A stretch of 64,000 nucleotides of DNA, from contig JACKQL020000003.1 of NCBI GenBank assembly GCA_018296165.2, forward strand, positions 1-64,000, given 5' to 3'. A program made the translations under genes and the position numbers. Of the stretch, positions 33,908 through 45,679 are shown piece after piece (the first letter of the stretch is position 1; every line of letters starts with the position of its first letter). The notes beneath the pieces were generated by a model, which saw only the letters and a program-made list of their open reading frames with translations, was not told where the DNA came from and searched no databases. This stretch comes from Termitomyces sp. T153 (taxonomy: Eukaryota; Basidiomycota; Agaricomycetes; Agaricales; Lyophyllaceae).

Positions 33908-36715
33908 TTCTCCGGGACTTAATTCTTCAAACCTGCGTTAATGCGTCAACATCCGTAACTCGGGAGCTGATGATATCTTCCTTGGTCTTGTATGAGGGGA
34001 ATGAGGAATTAGTGAGGCGGTGTTACGCTGTGTACTTGTTCTACTGTGGATATAATCTAGGTGTGTGGATACCTTGAGCAGCCGCAAAGAAAATTCCTGA
34101 TGGAAGACACGTTTTTTCGATAGTAGTAACTTCCTCAACCCATACTCGTTCGGCAAGTGTCGTCTAAGCTCAACGCTCACCATGTGCAACTATCACTCTG
34201 CCTGATGTGCCATTGTCAACCTGTCGGCTCAGTCAAACAATAAAGGCAGCCTTACTGGATAACTCGACATCGGAACGGACGTGATCGTCAACATCCACGT
34301 CGTACTTTCCTCCTACGAATGATTTGGGGATGTTAATTATCTGAGAGGTGACTGCTCGTAGCGACTTTGCTCTTGATAAGCATGAAGGTCTTCATAAGAT
34401 ACACTCTAAATGCAACGCCACACATTTATATACTTTGTCATTCCACAATCCACAGGTTGACGTGATTCGGACTGGTGAGATGAATGAACACTAGGTAAAG
34501 GGGCAATGAACAGTATACCTCTCATCTCGAGGTACACCGTCCCTGTTCCAGGCAGCCAATGTTTTTGTGTGTTGCGATGCTTGACAGCTTTTACTTCTGC
34601 CTTACTGGATTACTCTCTAGTTGCGTCATTTTCTCTTCTGATTTGATGGCGTTCACAATTTCTCGCATCAGCTGTCGAAAATCCTTCAATGGTTCAACCA
34701 GAAGCTCGCTTGTTTGGGGTGCTAGCTGTATCTGATCTCTCGAGCCTTACTTTATTGGCAGGGATTATTTGTGCATCGGATCACCCTTGGCACACAGGTG
34801 GCTACTAGCCTCGAATGTCTCCCAACTCGCAACTATGAATCGTAAATTGGACTGAAATGATCTCATCATTTTTTCTTTTGACTCAGGGAACTTTCCTCCG
34901 CGATCGTGTCCCATGCGTAATCGCTCAGCCAGCACTCTCATCATAGCAGCAGATATCAACTCAAGGATAAAACATCTCAGCCACGTTTCGCCTGGTAATC
35001 GTTAAGACCTTCAAACAAGTTGACAACGAATTCAGCCTGATACGGGCGTCTGCATGTTGAATGCATGTTTGAGTAAGTCCGCGAATACGGTGGAAGATCA
35101 GTTCCCGATAAAAAGAGCTGCCAGTGAGGGCTTCATGTATGATTCACATCAACTTCAAGTCATCATCACTGAGATTCTGACATGACTCCAGCGCCATTGA
35201 GACTGACAAACGAGCTGCATAATTTCCTTAACTATGCAGGAGATACAATTTTTCTTTATCACTATTTCTTTTGCCAAGAGTGAAAGGTACTGATTGTATG
35301 GACTGAACACAAACAGTTACGTATCATGAGGTGGCTGAGGAGCGGACCCGTACTACACGCAGAGCTAATCGTACGGAGTCCGCGCGGAAGGGATCATCAG
35401 AGCTTTTCCCGAGGACAACAGGGACATATCTGACATAACCTCGACATCGATTTGACGCCCGTGGAATCCCTAAACGTTCGTTTCCGGATGCGAAAACTCT
35501 CCTGGTACCACGGACCATTCAGGACGGTTTCCAAACGCCTGGTAGCAAAAATATCGAAATTCCATGTTCGTCAAGGAACGGTGCTATATGCAACATTCAC
35601 ACTCCGTCTATAGACATCTGAAACTACAATTTAGCTCACGTCAATTCAAAATGAAAACGGATCTTGCTTCTGAAAAATCTTGCTCACCTTTCAGACGATT
35701 GTATAAACGTATCACACGCCATTGCTATCGACAAAAAGTGGAGCTGAACCGTCAACTATGTCGCATCTCAAACATGGGAGAAAAATTCGCTTAAAAAGGT
35801 ACTATTTGAAGTGTAAGTCCCGGAATGAATGATTCGGCAAGTAGCAGAAACGCAGACGGAGACGAAGTCACAGATTGATTAAGGTTGACTATCCATCCAC
35901 GCTTTACAGCACAAAGCTTGAGCACTACAGTATAGCGTACAATAATAAGGTTGATCACTCAAGTCTGGTCAGATCAATTTTCGAGCTCCAAAGGAAATTG
36001 AATTTTGCGCGGTAAATTCATAGTTGCGATCAACCGCCACCGACAGTCGAACGCTAATCCCCAACGAGATTCTTCTAGCGGGTCCCGTCGATCGATACTT
36101 CCGTGAGTGCAGGTACACGATTTATACGATATGTCCTAGATATCGTCATGTCCAAACTCAGATTGACCATAGTCGAAGTGGCCCGATGCCCTCGCAGTAT
36201 GATTTCTCTTTCCGGCTCACAGAAGTTCACTAGAAGAGACAAAGGAACAAGAGAGGTAATTCCAGTGGAGTCCTCATTACCTTTGGTGCACACTATAGAT
36301 ACATATCTATGGTGGATCGCAAGAGTCACAGGTTAATAGCGTTCAAGTAAGGTTCCGTCCAATCCTTTTCTATTAGAACACAAATGACGTTTCTGGTGCA
36401 GTGGACCGGCGGCAACTTTCTTCTCAAGCAACAAGAATCCGTAAGAACTCCGAGCCAAATATAGATGTTTCGATGGTTTTTTTAAAATGTGCCAGTTACC
36501 CTGCCAGATTCAAGTCCGTATCAATTTTATAAACATGAAGTAGGTACCCACGCCACGCGTTGTTCTCCAGCAATATACGCTTGAATTACACTGATCCCAT
36601 CAGGCACGACCTATCAGGCACGACGTATCAGGCACGACGATTGAACCGCGATCTGACCATTTACGAATGACTGGTTCGTTAGCACAGCTTTCCGCTTGGT
36701 GTTTTGACTCTCAAC
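33908..36715. other. Intergenic, no gene seen
   Basis: About 2.8 kb with only short, motif-free open frames. A small triplication of ATCAGGCACGAC lies near 36598-36640. No RNA gene or transposon remnant was recognised. Confidence 0.5.
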
Positions 36716-36722
36716 TATAAAA
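36716..36722 (+). promoter_or_regulatory. TATA box of the prenyltransferase gene
   Basis: TATAAAA lies 77-83 bp upstream of the ATG at 36799, a usual spacing for a fungal core promoter with a short leader. Confidence 0.5.
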
Positions 36723-36798
36723 GCTTCATATCATGAAGCGACGATAAACTAACCATCCTCCGTTGACTAGATTTTTCCTCCCTGTATTTTTCATCATC

Positions 36799-38212
36799 AT
36801 GGGCCGCAGTGACGAAACGATACTATTAATTGCTCATCGAAACTCTCCAAAATACGTTATTCGGTTTCCTCTTGACCTGGCACCCTCTCACGTTCGTCCG
36901 TATCTTGAACTTATAAGGCTGGAGAAGGTTTGGCATGAACGATAATAGTGAGCAATGTGACTCACCCATCCCAGCCCACAGGAACTGTCCTTATGTTCTG
37001 GCCGTTTGGTGCGCTATCCGAAAGCTCCCAAATACTGTTCTGCTCATAGCCAAGCCTTGTAGCATGGGGTTTGACAATGGCCGCGTTTGCCACCGGTCTT
37101 CCACTACAGCTTTATGGGAGCCATCTCATCGAATGTTTTATCAGTGCTTTTCTCCTGCGCAGCTCAGCTTGTACTGTCAACGACATCTTTGATCGAGAGA
37201 TAGATGCTGGTGTTGGTTAGTCTATCTACGAGCTGCAATTAACAAATCTTATCTAATGATCACCAGAGCGTACAAGGGGTCGTCCGCTGGCCAGCGGTCG
37301 TATTTCAGTTTTCGCGGCCACAGTTTATCTCTTCGTACAATATATTATAGGCATATCTTTCTTCTACGTGACTGTTAATGATCAGGCGTTCGTGAACTTC
37401 TAGAAGTCCTTTCCCTTTTGCTTATTCTTTTTCCAGTCTGTGGGTTGGCCTATTTCAGCTACTTCCGCTGTAGGTATCCTCTCTGATGATCGTCAATCCT
37501 ATGTCTATTTCGCACTTCATGCTAATGTTCGTGCACAGATTTGCAATCTATCCGCTCTTGAAGAGGTTCACCCACTGGCCGCAAGCTTGGCTCGGATTTG
37601 CTATGAATTTTGGTTTCGTCACCGCATGGGTTTCCCTTACTGGACGGCTCGACGTCAAGCTTATTTCCATCGCGATGACTGGGTGTTGGTTGTAAGTTTG
37701 TTTTTAGCTATACTGAATATGAATTCATTCTTGTTTCCACATAGCTGGACTATGCTTTATGGTATATATTGCTTGTCGCTACTGGCTTCCGTCGAATTTG
37801 ACTTCATGCAGACACAATTTATGCTTGCCAAGATATTCAAGATGACATCAAGATGGGCGTTCGATCTACAGCCATCTTGTTTGGATCCTGGATCCGACCC
37901 TTACTTGTTCTGTGCGGAGTCGGCTTTGTCACTATGCTCGGTCTTGCTGGATATATTAATGGACAAGGCCCGTATTACTTTGTTCTGTCAGTCGGTGGTA
38001 CTACTGCTCATCTGGTGTGGCAATTCAAACTTGTTGATCTCGATGTACCCGCTAGTTGTTGGCGTAAGTGTTCCTGTAGTTCGGTGACACCTTGAACTAA
38101 TCATGGTGCAGAAAACTTTAAAAATAATGGTCATCTGGGATGGATTGTATGGTGCGGCCTGATGGTTGATTATCTGTCGTCAATTGGTTTCTTCCAATAT
38201 GTCAGGTCATGA
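36799..38212 (+). CDS. UbiA-family prenyltransferase, COQ2-like (330 aa)
   Basis: An integral membrane enzyme that transfers a prenyl chain to an aromatic or related acceptor. Nine exons: 36799-36927, 36975-37008, 37063-37215, 37267-37387, 37437-37469, 37539-37691, 37745-37761, 37812-38063 and 38112-38212, 993 nt in exact frame. Exon 7 is a 17-nt micro-exon. Motifs: LEKPTGTVLMFWPFAWG, the first Asp-rich site NDIFDREIDAGVERTRGRP, LKRFTHWPQAWLGFAMNFG, and the second site YACQDIQDDIKMGVRST. These are the Mg-diphosphate binding motifs of 4-hydroxybenzoate polyprenyltransferases. Many basidiomycetes also have UbiA paralogues in meroterpenoid and terpenoid clusters, so a role in secondary metabolism is possible. 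Several hydrophobic helices are evident. The gene appears intact. Confidence 0.9.
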
Positions 38213-38657
38213 ATTGCATTTCAGATTTGCTCTTCAGATGTGATATTACACGATAGAAATAATCTTCCGAAGTAGGACAACAGTGACCATCATTCCTTTG
38301 TAGATTTATTACCAATGCCATACTTTACCTATCAAGTAATCTTAGTGTAACATGACAACTTTCTCACAAATCGGTTGCCGTTACCATGAAAGTCGGAATT
38401 CTGGATACAATTCCTTCGCAATTTCCTGCAAGGTCTTATACAACAGCTCTCTCGAAAATTGAAATCAAGATTTCTTTCCATCCTCGCTCTGTCTGTTTCA
38501 GATTCGATATGAATGATAACAGAATAACGCGTATGCTTCTGAGTAGTACAACCACTCGTGTAAGTGATACTTTTATTGGCTGAACCTGGGATTATTTCGC
38601 GCACCCTGGTGCTCTCAACCCTGCTCAATGTACTTTATATAACTGACTTTAGTTCAA

Positions 38658-38747
38658 GGGCACTTGGCACAGTTGGTAGCGCGCACGCTTCGCATTGGTG
38701 AATAGTCTGATTGCGTGAGGTCGTGGGTTCAACTCCCACAGTGTCCA
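38658..38747 (+). tRNA. tRNA-Ala (anticodon CGC) with a 17-nt intron
   Basis: The acceptor stem GGGCACT pairs with AGTGTCC (one G-U), discriminator A747. The D arm is GCAC/GCGC with one A-C mismatch and the loop AGTTGGTA. The anticodon stem CACGC/GCGTG (38684-38688 with 38713-38717) holds TT-CGC-A, anticodon at 38691-38693. The T arm is GTGGG-TTCAACT-CCCAC. An intron at 38695-38711 sits at the canonical position between nucleotides 37 and 38. Alanine is assigned from the CGC anticodon. No CCA is encoded, as expected in a eukaryote. Confidence 0.93.
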
Positions 38748-40962
38748 TCATATGTTTTCCTTGTTTAGTTGGAAAATCTTTGCGAAATTTGATATTTTAG
38801 TCTCTTTCCTCAGTCTTTGGCCCTGATGCCACATCAGCTTTGTATTACTTGTCTACCCATGTTGACAGATCCTAGTGTTCATAAGCCGACAAGTTATGTT
38901 TCTCCGTCAGATTTTTACAAGATATATATGTAAGAGACAAGAAGCACTGACGACGCATTCTCACGACGCATCTTATGACAGGTCAATTCGGGAGTCAGAC
39001 GATAATACGAGATATTCTATGTAGGGACTAATCTCCCAGTCACCGTCCTATCGCACCTCTTCGTTAGCACATAGAAACCGATAGAAATTAGGTCAAAAGG
39101 AAGCATGAGCGAGAAGAGGCGTTATTTTAACGTGAAGCTGTCAACTATCAAATGAAAAGAAGGTTAGAACTCGCTTTAGTGAACGTGAACGGAAATGACT
39201 CAGGAGTCAAGAAAACATGCCCCTTCGCGCATTATAATCACGGAATCATAATCCTGGAATCAGGCCCTGAGAATGACAAATGAGGTCATGGGTACATCGC
39301 GCTGGCTTTGGCACTTCTGACTGGTCCTATTTAAGGGAATCGAAAAAGGTTTTTTTTGGGGAATTGCAGGTTAAAGGCGTGAAACAAGTACAATCGGGAG
39401 GTTGAACATGAAGACTAATGATATATACTGATACCACCATACAGTGTTTTGTGGATCGCTCGATGGAATGCTGGAACCACTCCAAGCTCTTCGATCATAT
39501 TTTGCCCGAGATACCCGGACAAGACATCGAGAGACGTGGATCTGAATCTGCATATAGCACTAGTATGACGTGTGCAGAGAGTGAGATCAGATTCTATCCA
39601 AAGCAAATCCTAAGAGCCCCTATCTACGGTATGTAATACTATCGTAAACACTGACATGCTGCGCCACATGACCTGCCAGCGATCAGTTCGGCAGGAAAAG
39701 GGTGATAATAGGCTTCCTACTTTTCCACAGAATCCACTTTTTTTTTGTGGCTTCGCAGTGGTGGGGTCGGTTTGCCATGAGTGATCGGGATCATCATTTT
39801 ATTCAAGATGTGAGTGAGGTCGTTCACGGGGGTGGGGAGAAGTTGGACCTGATGATTGCAGATCAAAATGACGGTTAAGAACCGATCATCACAGTCAATG
39901 AAGGTTGTACCATGTCGAACAAAGTTCGTAGACACGGCAGATTGGAATCGGTTGATTGGTGCTTGCCTTCCTTGGAGAACTGCGGCTAATGGTTACGAGA
40001 TCTGATGTCCAAATGTGAAGAGCGCCGGGTGGTAAGCCTGGAGTATGTAAGCGGAGGATGAAGTCAAAAGCTCTTGGATCCGTCCGAAACATAATCTGTA
40101 GCATTTGTATTTCATGAGCAAGTGTACAGAGGTATACCTCGTTCCAGACGAAGTATTCAGGCCAAATATCTTTGGTTTCATGGCACCAGTTCCCACACCG
40201 AGATCCCCGCACGAGTTTGCAAGAAGAGTACAGCGCGGAAGCCGCTGGCATTTTCACTGGATAGCCGCAAAGTAAGCAGGTCATCGATCGATTGGCAAAG
40301 ATGGTGAAGGTCATCCATGAGTACAGAGTATGCAAGAGGAAACGTGAGGTGCTCTTTCTAGTAAGAAGGCTGTGAGGACATCGAGCGGAAGCAAATAGAT
40401 CAAATTAACATCATAACCTCTGCTGGGACGCTGGGTGTCTAAGGTGGAAACAGCGAGACAGTAGAGGCTGAATGCCGAATGTTGGTTGAGTTTAGTTGAA
40501 GTTTAGTTTCGGGTATTGAGCTGGAAAGTCAGTGATCTCATCAATTTTCCAACATCTGCCAAGTCCGAAGTAAGTCCTTGTATATAAAAGTACAGCAGGT
40601 CGAGGTAGATCGTATCAAGATCAAGAAACCATGAATGGAGGCAATATCAGAAATTCAGGACGCAGGTATCATGGCCGTATCTCTCGCTCAGCTCTGAATG
40701 GTCGCCGTACCACGACACAACATTTGTAGCATGATTGCCCGATGCAGCCACGCCGTATGCGACCGTTCAAAATGATCAGTCATGGAAAAGTAGAAGTAAA
40801 GCGAAGAGTAGCATTTGTTGAAATAGATTGGAACTCAGCTTGTATCAGAAGAATATCACGATCAAATCATTCTCGTAAGAAAAGTCAATCCAGCTCTATA
40901 CTCGAGCTCAAGAAAACGGGGTATATACCTCGATACCTCATCTACCTCCCCGCCAAGGATAT
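38748..40962. other. Mostly non-coding; possible decayed coding sequence on the minus strand
   Basis: No convincing gene. On the minus strand between about 39900 and 40440 there is a 146-codon open frame (39895-40335), with protein-like segments in adjacent frames. One upstream frame reads LLPLDVLTAFLLERAP, reminiscent of the start of some fungal F-box proteins. The pieces do not join into a clean model, so this may be a decayed or poorly understood gene. A TATATAAAAG element near 40581 is followed by a 32-codon plus-strand frame at 40631, too short to call. Confidence 0.25.
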
Positions 40963-43900
40963 CTACGTCCGCGTCCGCGTCCTCGTCCTCGTAATCCTCG
41001 CTTTTACCACCTCTTTTACCACCTCTTTCACTTCCACCCCCGCCTGGACCTCATCGTCTTCCTGCGCCAACACATCCTTCTTCCCCCTTCCCTTCCTCGA
41101 GACCCTCACCTTTACATCCTCTTCGTCGCCGTTTTCGTTCTCCTTATTAACCTCCTGTGCTGTTACAGGCGGCGCACTAGCGGGAGTCTTCCTCGTCCTC
41201 GCACCAACACCGAACGTCCGAGACTTCGCAGTTGTAGTTGTCGCGTTGGTGGTGATGGTAGTGGTGGTGGAAGCATTCGAACTTTCTCCACTCACACTCC
41301 CACCATCATCATCCTCCTTCTTAATCGTTCCCGTCCTCTTCCGTCCCTTCGCCGTACCCTTCCTCTCATCCTCCCCATCGTTCTCCATCATTCTCGTAGT
41401 CTTTGATGTAGGTTTCGACGATGAAACAACCGACCCAGCGCGGAGCGTACGTCCTCTCTTCACAGGCTCCTCATTATCTACAACCGGCGCGGGAGCTGAT
41501 GCAGGCGTCCTCCTTACCCCGCGCCTCGACGCCTCCGTCTCCTTAACCGCATCTGTCGCAGCAGTCGTAACGCCCAGTCTCCTTCCCCTCTTCGGCGCCT
41601 CCTTATCCTCAGGCTCGACCTTTGGTTTCCTTCCACGTCTCGTCGGCGCAGATTCTTCTTGAGCCGTGTTAGAAATTGACGTGGAAGGAGCGGGAGTAGT
41701 GGATGGAGTCATAGTCGTAATTGCCTTTCGCCCACGCTTCATAGGGGCTTCCTGGGGCTGCGATGTCTCTTCATCAGTACCAGCCGTAACAACAGCTTTC
41801 CTACCCCGCGCCTTTACCTCTTCACCCGATTCCTTAATCCCAGATCCAGGAGCAGGAGAGACTCTCGTCCGCCTACTTGGCGCAGGTGCCCTAAGGGCCG
41901 ACTTTGATCTTGAATACAATTTCGAAGGCGGTTTCTCCTGTTTCTATGTCAGATTGCAAAAGGTAAGGGGGAGAACAAACGTACAGCTCGAGCAGATTCC
42001 TCTGGCTCTATAATGGCAGTTTCTGGCGTTAATTCAATCTTAGGTTCCCCGGCCTCCATGATCACACCATCCTTATCTTTATCTTCCGGCACACGAACGG
42101 GCGCAGGCGATTTAGCCTTCGACCTTGAGCGCGGGTTCTATATCGAAAAGTTCTTACAGAGACATTCTTACATCCAAGGGAACAAAAACTGTTACGTTAC
42201 CTTAAGCGCGGGTTCTGTAGACATATCCTCCGGTTCTTGAACATGAAGGGGAGCAGGTGATTTCGCTTTCGACTTTGAACGCGGTTTCTACATCAAAACT
42301 CTCAGCTAAACTTCCTTGCGTGGAAAGAAAGACTATACCTCCTGCGTACCCTCCCCTTCATGAACACGAATGGAAGCAGGCGATCTCGTTCTCGACCTCA
42401 AACCTGGCTTCTAGGGGGACATCAAAATTCTCAGTGAACCATTCTCACATCTAGGAAAGCCAACTCTACCTCACGCGTGGGCTCCGTAGATACAACCTCG
42501 GACTCGTTCCGAACGACAGGTGTAGGCGACCCCAAACGTAGTTTCTATTTATCAAATAAGTAAGTTCATCTCTCATATCTGAAAGACCCGTACCTCATGC
42601 ACGAGATTCTTGTCCTTAGAGACTTCATTAGCAGCCAAATCTTCCCGAACAGGCGTAGACGTCGGCGCCTGCGCTCCTTCGTTCTCTTTCTCTTCTAGGC
42701 TCAGTACCTATGTCCAAAAACCCGTTCAGGAAATATATACCTCACCAAAACAATGCTCCCACTTACTTCCTCATCGTTATTCACCTCCACCTCTTTCTGC
42801 ACATCATCCTCTCTCGGCTCCATCCTCAAAAGCGAAAAAACCTCACCCTTCTTCACAGGACTCCTTCCCCGCCCAGGCGTAAACGGAGGACGTATAGGCG
42901 TTGCCAGCACCTGTGGTAGGGGATGTTGAGGCACCTCACTCCGCCTTTTCTTCATCCCCTCTACCGTCTCCTTCATCCTCTCCAATAACCTCCGCGTATC
43001 CTCCTCTTCATCTTCTTTTTCAAATGTAGAGAGTGTGGGCAGTGTAGGTCGTGTCGAAGCTTTGGTTGGGGATACCTGCTTGGCATGAATACTTGTACTA
43101 GATGAGGGAGGTTTCATAGGTGAGAACCCGGGTACAAATCCAGGTCCACTTGGCTCGCGCAAGGCGCTGCGGCGGCGTTCTTGGATTGCCTATGTAGGGT
43201 GTGTTAGTATCCAAGTTGCATTCAAAGGGAAAATAAAAGCTGGGCATGAAACGCGAGATTCAAGGAACGGATAACAGTAAACATGAGAAAAAACACAGAA
43301 AGAAACGCACCTTCCGCTCCTCCTCCCCAACCAGAACTTTCCTCGCACTCGCACTCACCCCCGGCCTCACAGGCGACGCCGACACACCCCTCGTCAAACC
43401 TCCACGTCCAGCAACAGGCTCCATAGGCGGCAAAACAATATCCCTAACTCTCCACACCTGAGGCTCTACCAAGACTCTCCGCGCCTCTCCGCCCCCAAGC
43501 GAAAGCCTCCCTTGCCCTACCCCTCCTCCCATCCGGTCTTGTTCGTTTGCACGCTGAATCGTCGGATCAGACACTGATGTCCCGATTCGTGGTTGGGGCG
43601 TCATGAATGCTCCTAAGGCGCGGTTGTGGGGGGGACGAAGGGGCGTACGGGGTGCTAAGAGGGGAGCGGGGTGTTCATTTTCATTCTCCTCTTCTGCGTC
43701 GTCGTCGTCGTCCGCGTTCGTCGGTGAGGTAGAGGGGGAAGGGGGAGGTAAAGGGGCGGATGTCTAGAAAAATGTGAGTATATGTTCTTGGAAAGTACGT
43801 AGGGGAAGAAACGAACCTCGTTTTCGTTTTCGTTCTCTTCTTCGTCTTCGCTGTCCTCCTCGTCCTTGGTAGGACTCAAATTTCGGAACGGCCAAAGTCG

Positions 43901-45084
43901 CTCGAAACTCTTGCGCCACGTCAACTTCTGTTTCGGCTCCTGCTTCGTTGGTTCCTCCTTATTCTGCTCGTCGTCGCTACATCCAGCAAGGGGCTCCTCG
44001 ATGTCAACATCCATATCCACATCCATGGGGGTGTCCTCATATTCGTACTCGTATTCTTGTTTCTTTCCATCTTCTTCGTGATCGAGACCTGCCACAACAT
44101 CCAACACTTCCATTTCTTCTATTTCCTCTTCCTCCCTGTCCCTCTCCGCTTTGAGCACCGCCCTCTGGGCGCTCCGTATCAATACAGCACGGTGGAGACT
44201 CTGTGAACGTCTGCGAACGGGCGTTTTGGGGGGCTCTTGCTGGACAGTTCTCGGTTGAGGTGCGTGTAGGGACGTTTGCTGCGGGTGGGAAGCATAGGGA
44301 GAGTCAGATGGAGAAATAGGACGATCGATGTCCTCGAGTATGACGAGATCTTTTTCGTCCTCTACAACGCGTGGGTGGTTCCCGTCGACCAAGATGATGC
44401 TGTCTTCTTCGTCCTCGTCGTCCTCGTCAACGGTCAGAGATGCAGACGTGGAAGGTTTCATGGGTGAGTTGTATGCGTATCTGGAGGATGCTTGAGCGAA
44501 GACGGTACGGAGCGGGGTGGTGCCCCGGTTTCGTGCCTTGAAAGTGTTTTTAAGCGGACTCTTGAGTATACGGAGATTTTCTCGTGGATCAGGGGATGGA
44601 CGAGGGGAGAATACTTGTGTACTTGTGATGAGTGAGAGACGAGGCATGCGAGTCGCTGCGGCGCTAGTTAATTAGCCCTGTAGAATTAAACAGATCATCA
44701 CTCACGGAGTGGTGAAGCGTACAACGCTGCTCTCATCTCTTTCGGGGGATACGCGAAACGAAACCTCTTCCCTCTAATCTCAAACTCGGATCCGTTTATC
44801 AACGGTACAATTTCTCCTCCCTTGACGAAACACCCATCAACCATTGCTCCATTCTCTCCAAGAACAGACATGAACGCCTTCCTATCTTCATTGAAAATAA
44901 TCCTACAGTGCACAACTGCAATTTCTGAGTAGTATAGTCGAACGCCGCAGCTCGGATCGCGTCCAAATGTAAGTTCTGGAGTGTCGATCCCAAATGCAGT
45001 GAGAGGAGCGCTAGAGTCTTGACGTTTCATGAGAGAGATTGTGCCGTAGCGACCAATTTGGGTGGACGGCGGCGAGGAAGTCAT
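40963..45084 (-). CDS. FHA-domain protein with long disordered tail and AT-hook-like motifs
   Basis: The start is ATG at 45084. The first exon (to about 44698) encodes an FHA phosphothreonine-binding domain, with FGRDPSCGVRLYY near residues 41-53, then VVHCRIIF and GENGAMVDG. The rest is low-complexity: an acidic segment with EYEYEYEDT and MDVDMDVD (44 kb), Pro/Ser-rich segments with SPVKKGE, and a basic C-terminal exon (41919-40963) with repeated KRGRK and RRGRKPK motifs resembling AT hooks, ending in a Thr-Arg repeat. Between about 42010 and 42560 four short exons of related sequence (K/N-P-R-S-K-S...SPAP) alternate with short introns. The design suggests a nuclear chromatin or DNA-damage scaffold reading phosphorylated partners; that is inference. 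Not all splice sites were resolved, so exon count and total length are uncertain. Confidence 0.7.
42010..42560 (-). repeat. Repeated short exon-intron units in the FHA gene
   Basis: On the minus strand, exons beginning AAACCGCG.. or AACCCGCG.. and encoding KPRSKSKAKSPAPLHV, NPRSRSKAKSPAPVRV, KPGLRSRTRSPASIRV and a shorter KLRLGSPTPVV are separated by roughly 55-65-nt introns. This is an independent, more diverged exon-intron tandem duplication. The introns do not contain the TCTTA hairpin found at the left of the window. Confidence 0.6.
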
Positions 45085-45660
45085 GGCTGGCGTGGTTCGA
45101 GTTGGTCAGAATAAAAACATCCATCACGAGTCGCGACTTCGTTGATCCTATCACGTGATTACACACCGTGGGTCTGAAAAACTACTTTCTGGCCACGACA
45201 ATGACCATTGTAAATGGTCTTTCTGCAGGGCATACTTACTAGCTGTAAATGTATGATGAAAGTCACTGAACTCATGTCTTCCCCTGGAAAACTACTTTAT
45301 GGCCACGACAATGACGTGTTCTGATGAGCGACTACAAGCTCGCTTTTCAAATCCTGTATTGCGCTTTGACTTGTGTCGCTTCCTCGTTCGCTCGTATGGT
45401 TTTCCTTGTAAGGTGGTTCTCAACTCTTTGCACTGAACGTAACCTCCTTCAATTCAAATCTATCCAATTTTCATTAAAGATCATATCGTCTTTATTGACA
45501 GCGCCATTTCCGCGTTCCTGTTACCGGCGTACATTAATCCCAACTGCGAGCTGATACTGTCTAAGCTGAACAAGCGATAGTCTCACGTATCACAAATCAT
45601 CCCTCGCTGTGTGAGATAAATTGACTGTGCTCGTCAACTGGATTACGATAATCTGTAGAC
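45085..45660. other. Intergenic, no gene seen
   Basis: Spacer upstream of the FHA gene. A short imperfect repeat, AAACTACTTT(C/A)TGGCCACGAC, occurs near 45178-45200 and 45288-45310. No gene was seen. Confidence 0.5.
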
Positions 45661-45679
45661 ATTTCCGTCGCTTTCACGG

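Noticed and set aside
40963..41662. Plus-strand 306-aa frame rich in Ser/Thr/Val over the FHA gene C-terminus
   Set aside because: It is the shadow of the Lys/Arg-rich minus-strand exon, which has repeated KRGRK motifs and connects to the FHA gene.
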